From the NCBI GenBank assembly GCA_036244855.1, contig BQKZ01000275.1, positions 27,176 through 56,605 of the forward strand: a stretch of DNA of 29,430 bases, in the 5' to 3' direction. Below are positions 22,812 through 28,800 of this stretch, piece by piece; positions within the stretch are counted from its first letter, which is position 1; the number at the start of each line of letters is the position of its first letter. Below the pieces are notes generated by a model that worked only from the letters and a program-made list of their open reading frames with translations, was not told where the DNA came from and ran no database searches. A program made the position numbers and the translations under genes. This DNA is from Temnopleurus reevesii. Its lineage: Eukaryota > Echinodermata > Echinoidea > Temnopleuroida > Temnopleuridae.

Positions 22812-25800
22812 CCATCACCATTATCATCATCACCATTATCATCATCATCATCCTCATAATCACCATCACCATTATCACAATCACCATTATCATCATAACT
22901 CTCAGCACCATCATCATCACTCTCATCCCATTATTTCATACCATACCTTGAGGACCTTTTCCTGCTTGGCTTTCTCCGCCTGTGCTTTGGCAGTCTGCAT
23001 TTGTATTCTCTTCTCTCTCAGTCTTCGTTTGCGTGCAAGAGAGTCTTTAGCAGCTGCGACATACAAAACAAAAAGTTATGATTCCACTAACTAGTAGATT
23101 CTCATCTACTATAAAACACGCATTCCGTTGCCATTTTTTTTAAATATTTCAACTCTTTTATATATTTCAAAATTTGCTGGTGAATTAAACATTCAACATT
23201 TTTCCCTTTTTGCCCTACACAGTTCTATTGGATTTAGTTTTTCATTTTTTTTTTTTACAGAGAATCACTCTCTATTTTTAGGTTTAGCTCACTATGATCA
23301 CAGCACATAAAATAGAACATCATGACTGAGGCGACGTGGCGTGCGCCTGAAATCAAGCTGTTCGGGACAGTCATAGACTTGGGTTAGTTCCTGCCTGTGG
23401 GTTTGAAGCCTGGTCGCATACCGTCTTTCGGATGGAGACGTTAAGATGGCGATCGTCTTTCTCTCTTCTTATTCTGGCGTAAATATTTAGAATTGAATGA
23501 TACACGCCTCTAAACTACATCCTTTCCTTTTTCAGCTGTAAATGTAGAGGCCATTAATGTATATTGCTCGTCCATACTAAAATGGGATATAAAAAAACTG
23601 TGCACTAGAACTGATCTACAATGATCTACAATGCTAAGATGGCCAATATATCTTTACAATGGCTAAACCTAAAATATCTCATTGCATGCCTGTAGAACAA
23701 AATAAGGGCATTTGAAACTGTCTACAGTGGCCACCTGCATCCCATTCTGTTGCCACAATAAACAGGACCCATATTCTGAAAACCGTGTTAGCTTTTATTT
23801 TATTCAAAGAAAAATTCCATGACAAATTCAAATTGCATACAATAAGCATTTGTCATTGGGTCATGCGTAGATGTCTATTTCAACTAAACACTGAGCAAAT
23901 ATTAATCAATGATGGCTTGTCATTTTGACATGTTATGACAAAAATCATAATTAAAAACTAGAATAGAAGACCACAAAATTTGGGTTTGGATCTGACTGTA
24001 CCCACCTGGTGAACTACCTGCTTGCGATGGAGGCACCACGCCAACGAGTCTCAGTTGATGGCTAAGAGAAAAGTCAATGTTGTAGTATTCTGCTCCGCTT
24101 CCAATCTGTTGTGGGATGGGCTTTGGGGGCATTACCAGGTCAGGATTATCCCTGACATCTAACGTCTGCAAAATATCAATCACAAAGAAGTCAATATTAG
24201 TATGAAATCATATATCAATATGATATTGACTGCTACTGAGAGAAATATATACTTCTATATCTTCAACGCTAATTTATAATTATCCTTGAAATCTAACGTC
24301 TGTTCATAATTAGGTAATAATCACAGGGAAGTCAATATTAATATGATATTGACTGGTAATAATAATAATAATAATAATAATACATGTTTCTTATAAGGAA
24401 CCAAATCTAATAAGATTTAGTGCTAAAAAATGAAGGGGGGAGAGTGGAAATTAAGACATAAATACTTCTACTTTTCCTTCTTCCTATCTGCTGTTGGATA
24501 TGCTTCAATGGCATATAGTATCACTCAAATGGGGTGTTGTTTAAAAGTTGCAATTGATCGCAAGTAGCAGTTGATCAAAATGCGCCAATCAAAACTGTTC
24601 TTTCATATGCGTCTTGTTAAATGTAACATTTTGAAATTTACCAAACCATACTTTCCTGTATTTTTCTTCATTTCAAACTCACCTCAAGGTCTGTGATGAA
24701 GTGTATAGCCTCTGGGAGAGTATACAGACGGTTCTTAGTCAAGATCAGCTTCTTAATCTTGGGGCAACGACAGATCCCCTCGGGCACCGACTCCAATCGA
24801 TTGTCAGCGGCGATGAACTGCTCTAGGGCAACCAGCTTGCTGATGCCGGTGGGTAGGCCATCAAAGTCAACCTGGTTGCTGCTGATGATGAGGCGTTTGA
24901 GGCTGATCAGCTTGCAGAGGGACGGAGGGAGGGACGTGAGCTTGTTGCGGGCTACGTTGAGGGTCTCTACTCTTGTCCAGGACTCTGTAGTAGGAAAAGA
25001 GTGGAGTGATGGGGAGGAAAGAGAAGGAAGAAAACAGCATAGAGAGAGAGAGAAAAAAAAAGCATTAGAAAGAAGACAAAACAACCATAGCAAAAGAAAA
25101 ATGAAACAAAAGAGAGAAAGATCAGGAGGATGGGAAAAGGGAAGAGAATGAGAAAGAGAAATAGTTAACCCCATCTTCATTGCTCTAAAAACCACAGTGA
25201 TTCAACAGTGGATATCGAATTAGGACTATGAATGCTCTCAATACAATACAATACAATATGGATACTTATATAGCGCTCAATACACAGGTATGGTTCCAGA
25301 GCGCTTTACAAATTACATCAACAGAAGAATAAAGAAATAAAAGAAACTTATTAGTCAAACAGATGATGGGAGATTATAAGACAGATTATGACACATACAA
25401 AAATATTATGAGCCTCAAGGACTACCTTACATAGCGACAAAGAATTCCTTGATGCCATTATTGATTAGAATGATAGGAGAAGTTAGGAATAAGGTGCAAA
25501 AGTATAAACAGTCCAGAGGAATGTCTTACCTAGCGACGAGAGTTCCTTGATGCAGTTATTGCTTAGATTGATTCTCTTCAGGGATGAGATTCCATAGAAC
25601 GCCTCTGGAACACTCTCCAGCTCGTTATGAGAGAGGTCCACGTCGGTTAGGTTCACCAGGCCATCCAGCTGGGGAGGGATGTTGGTGAGGTTGCGCTGAG
25701 TGTTACGCAGGTGGAGTGTCTGCAGCTGGGTCATGGACGTCAGTTGCCTGAGACAAAGAAAGTGGGAGAGAGAAGGGGGTGAAGGGAGAGAGAAGGAGGG

Positions 25801-28800
25801 AAGGAGATAGGGGTGAAAAAGAGAGGCACAATAGGAAAAGGACAGATTAAAAGGCATGAAAAGGATGGCAAGGTAGAAAAGGTAGAGAATTGAGGTAGGA
25901 GGGAAGAAGGGAGAAAAGGGGGAGGAGAGGGGATGGGAAATGGAAAGAAAGGGAGGTGTAAAGAGAGAGCCAGGATGGGAGAATGATAGCGAAAGAGTGG
26001 AGAAGAATGGAAGGTGAGTAAGGAAAGGGTAGGAGGGAAAATTTACAACAAAATACAATTTAATTAAATTTTTCTAACATTCAGGAAATATATGACATCT
26101 AAAAGCCTTGCAAATATTTTCAGATTTCAGTCAAAATCATAATTCTTTAGAATTATTACATCAATTAATTAACAAATTAAAACTCTATTTTCAGAGACGC
26201 TCTTCAAAATTTTAATGTTCAACAACAAGTCTCCTCAAGATCAAAAAATCATATCTTAAATTTGTAAACTTTTACGGAATTATATCAATGGCATATCAAG
26301 TTTCTTACCTGAGTTGTGAATGGAGTAGTGGATTGTTGTTAAGGATTAGGGTCTGTATATTGGTCAATCTTCGCATCTGAGGTGGAAGAATTTCTGTTGA
26401 AAGAGACAAAAAACATGATTAATGAGGATGCAGATTCAATGTTCAGATGTATTCCAATATGCATACAGTACTGACATGGCATGTCCTTTAATTTTTCTTA
26501 GGGGAGGAAGCTATGCTCCTCAACTTTATTTTCAGGAAACCTGATCGAGTCTCGGGGAGCCCTGTTCTTTCCTTGCAATTTCATAAACATCACCAATCAA
26601 AGATGAACACCACACATAATTTTAAATAAAAATATTTGCTTGTAGAGAAATCACGTGGATTAATCTTAAATGGCAATAACATGCCAAAGTCTGCTCAAGC
26701 AGTGCTTTAAGAAACTAGATGAATCCTCGACCGCGCACGGTCAAAATTTATGCTTCCGCCATCACGCAATCAGAAAGATATGTACGGCTTGTTCCATGCC
26801 ATCAGAAATCAAAAACATTTTACAAATTTTGGGCACTGCAACCTTTGACCCCACGAACCCAAAAGTTCTTCCTCACATGCTTCTACATAATTAAGCTACC
26901 TGTACACACTGTAAGTTTGAAAGAAATTGGATGAATTTTTCTGTTATAAGTGAGCTATATCGGTTGACTTTGTACAAGTTTTTTGGCCCCGTGACCTTTA
27001 ACCTTCGACCCACTGAACCCAAAATCTAATCAGTTCATCCTCACATAATTATACATACTTGAGCCAAGTTTGGTCAAAATCTGTACACCAGTTCTGAACT
27101 TATTGCGGTAACAAGCTATTTTTGGTGATTTTTTTCAAGTTTTTTGACCCTGTGACCTTTGACCGTTGACCCACTGGACCCAAAATCTAACCAGTTCATC
27201 CTCACATGGTTATACATACTTGATCCAAGTTTGGTCAAAATCCGTCCAGCGGTTCTGAACTTATCGCGGTAACAAGGTCCGGACGGACGCACGGACAACC
27301 CGAAAACATAATGCCTCCGGCACCACCTTACGGTGGCGGAGGCATAAAAAATAAGCTGCCTTCTCCCTAAATTATTTGATCTCAGGTGTTTTTTCTTTGT
27401 TCAGATAAAAAATTAAAAATATTAAGCTTACCGATTTGAAGCCTTCCACCCTCACAGCAGCAAACTTCACAAGTGATTTATCTTGTAAAAATTACACAAA
27501 GTCTTCAATTTGCTGAATCTGTATGCTATCTCCATGTCAAATGACAATAACCCAATCCAACCTAATTAAGTTTCCTATCATAAGATAATGTGGTATTTTT
27601 GTCATGAGGAAAATAATCTTGCCCACGAAAACAGAAGGAAGGATATGCATGTATCATTGCAGCAAGAACTTCCTCATTGAAAAGTTTTAACATGATGTTG
27701 TATTTCCTGTCATAGATCTGAGGTTTGGCAGCTTATCCTCTGACCCGATTCTCACCTACATTTTTTTAAACTAGTCTAAACTATAAACCAAGTTAACATG
27801 TGATGACAATACTGGTGATGGTCATGATGGAAGAAAATCCCACAACTGAAGTGGTCTTCCAAACCAGTTTGGATGACAACATTGCAAGGTAATTTTAAGG
27901 ACATACTGCCCCATTAAAACATGTAATGAGAATACTGGTTGCTGACATTGAAGCAATCATATTTGGTCTTTCACATGTCTGATTTGTCAAATAAACAAAC
28001 ATGATGCATCAGACAACTATGCATTGTCAGGCAGCAGGAGGTTTGAAAAAGTCAAAGTTACATGTAAGGAATGTGTGCATCATATTTCTGGATGAAAACC
28101 ATGTATAATGATATCATTTGGAAACCATATTATGGATGTACACACTTTGAGTGATATTCAAAATTAATTATGCAAACTAGTTAAGCATTGATTGAAACAA
28201 CCGCCCCACCCTATCCCATCGAAGCCTATGGGAAAGTGCAAACAGTCCTGTAGGTCATGTCTGTGCACTTTTATATCAGTTCAAGTGATCTTCAAATATA
28301 CTTCAAATACCCAAACTGGTTTAGTAGAAACCACTTCTGAAAACTAGATGAGAATAGGGTCTTTGTTTCTTGCCTACCAACTTCCCCAAGAGCTTCACAG
28401 ATTCTAGAATTACAATTGTTGCATTGACAGGGAATTCCACACCACTGGAGTTTAAATCAAGGGCACAGTCAATGGGAGTGCAACCAAAACCAATGTTGAT
28501 TTTTTCCATTTTCAGTTAACAGAAATGTTTTCCAATAAACTTCTTGACACTTGGAAACACTCCAATTTTAAAGAACAGATGAAAAACTTTGCGAATAAAC
28601 ATTTCATAACTGGAAAATAAACATATCATTGATGACATTGGTGGAAAATTGGACTACAAAGAATCAGTCATGATGTTCTTAAAAAAGATGAAATTCTTGT
28701 AAAATAAAAAAACTGAAGGAAAACTAAATCCAATAGGATTGCGTAGGACAATAAAGATAAAATTTATATATGTTCAATTCACCAGCAAAATTGTGAAATA

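Noticed and set aside
22674..23094. Ser/Ile-rich and poly-His plus-strand ORFs
   Set aside because: Translation of the ATC microsatellite in two frames; the 3' part is antisense to FLII exon 6.
24693..25151. 152-codon plus-strand ORF
   Set aside because: Antisense to FLII exon 4 and its pyrimidine tract; the minus strand clearly encodes LRRs here.
25750..26058. Apparent N-terminal extension of the exon 3 ORF with a signal-peptide-like hydrophobic stretch
   Set aside because: It is intron pyrimidine tract; a good acceptor at 25748 and the phase match with exon 2 define the exon start.
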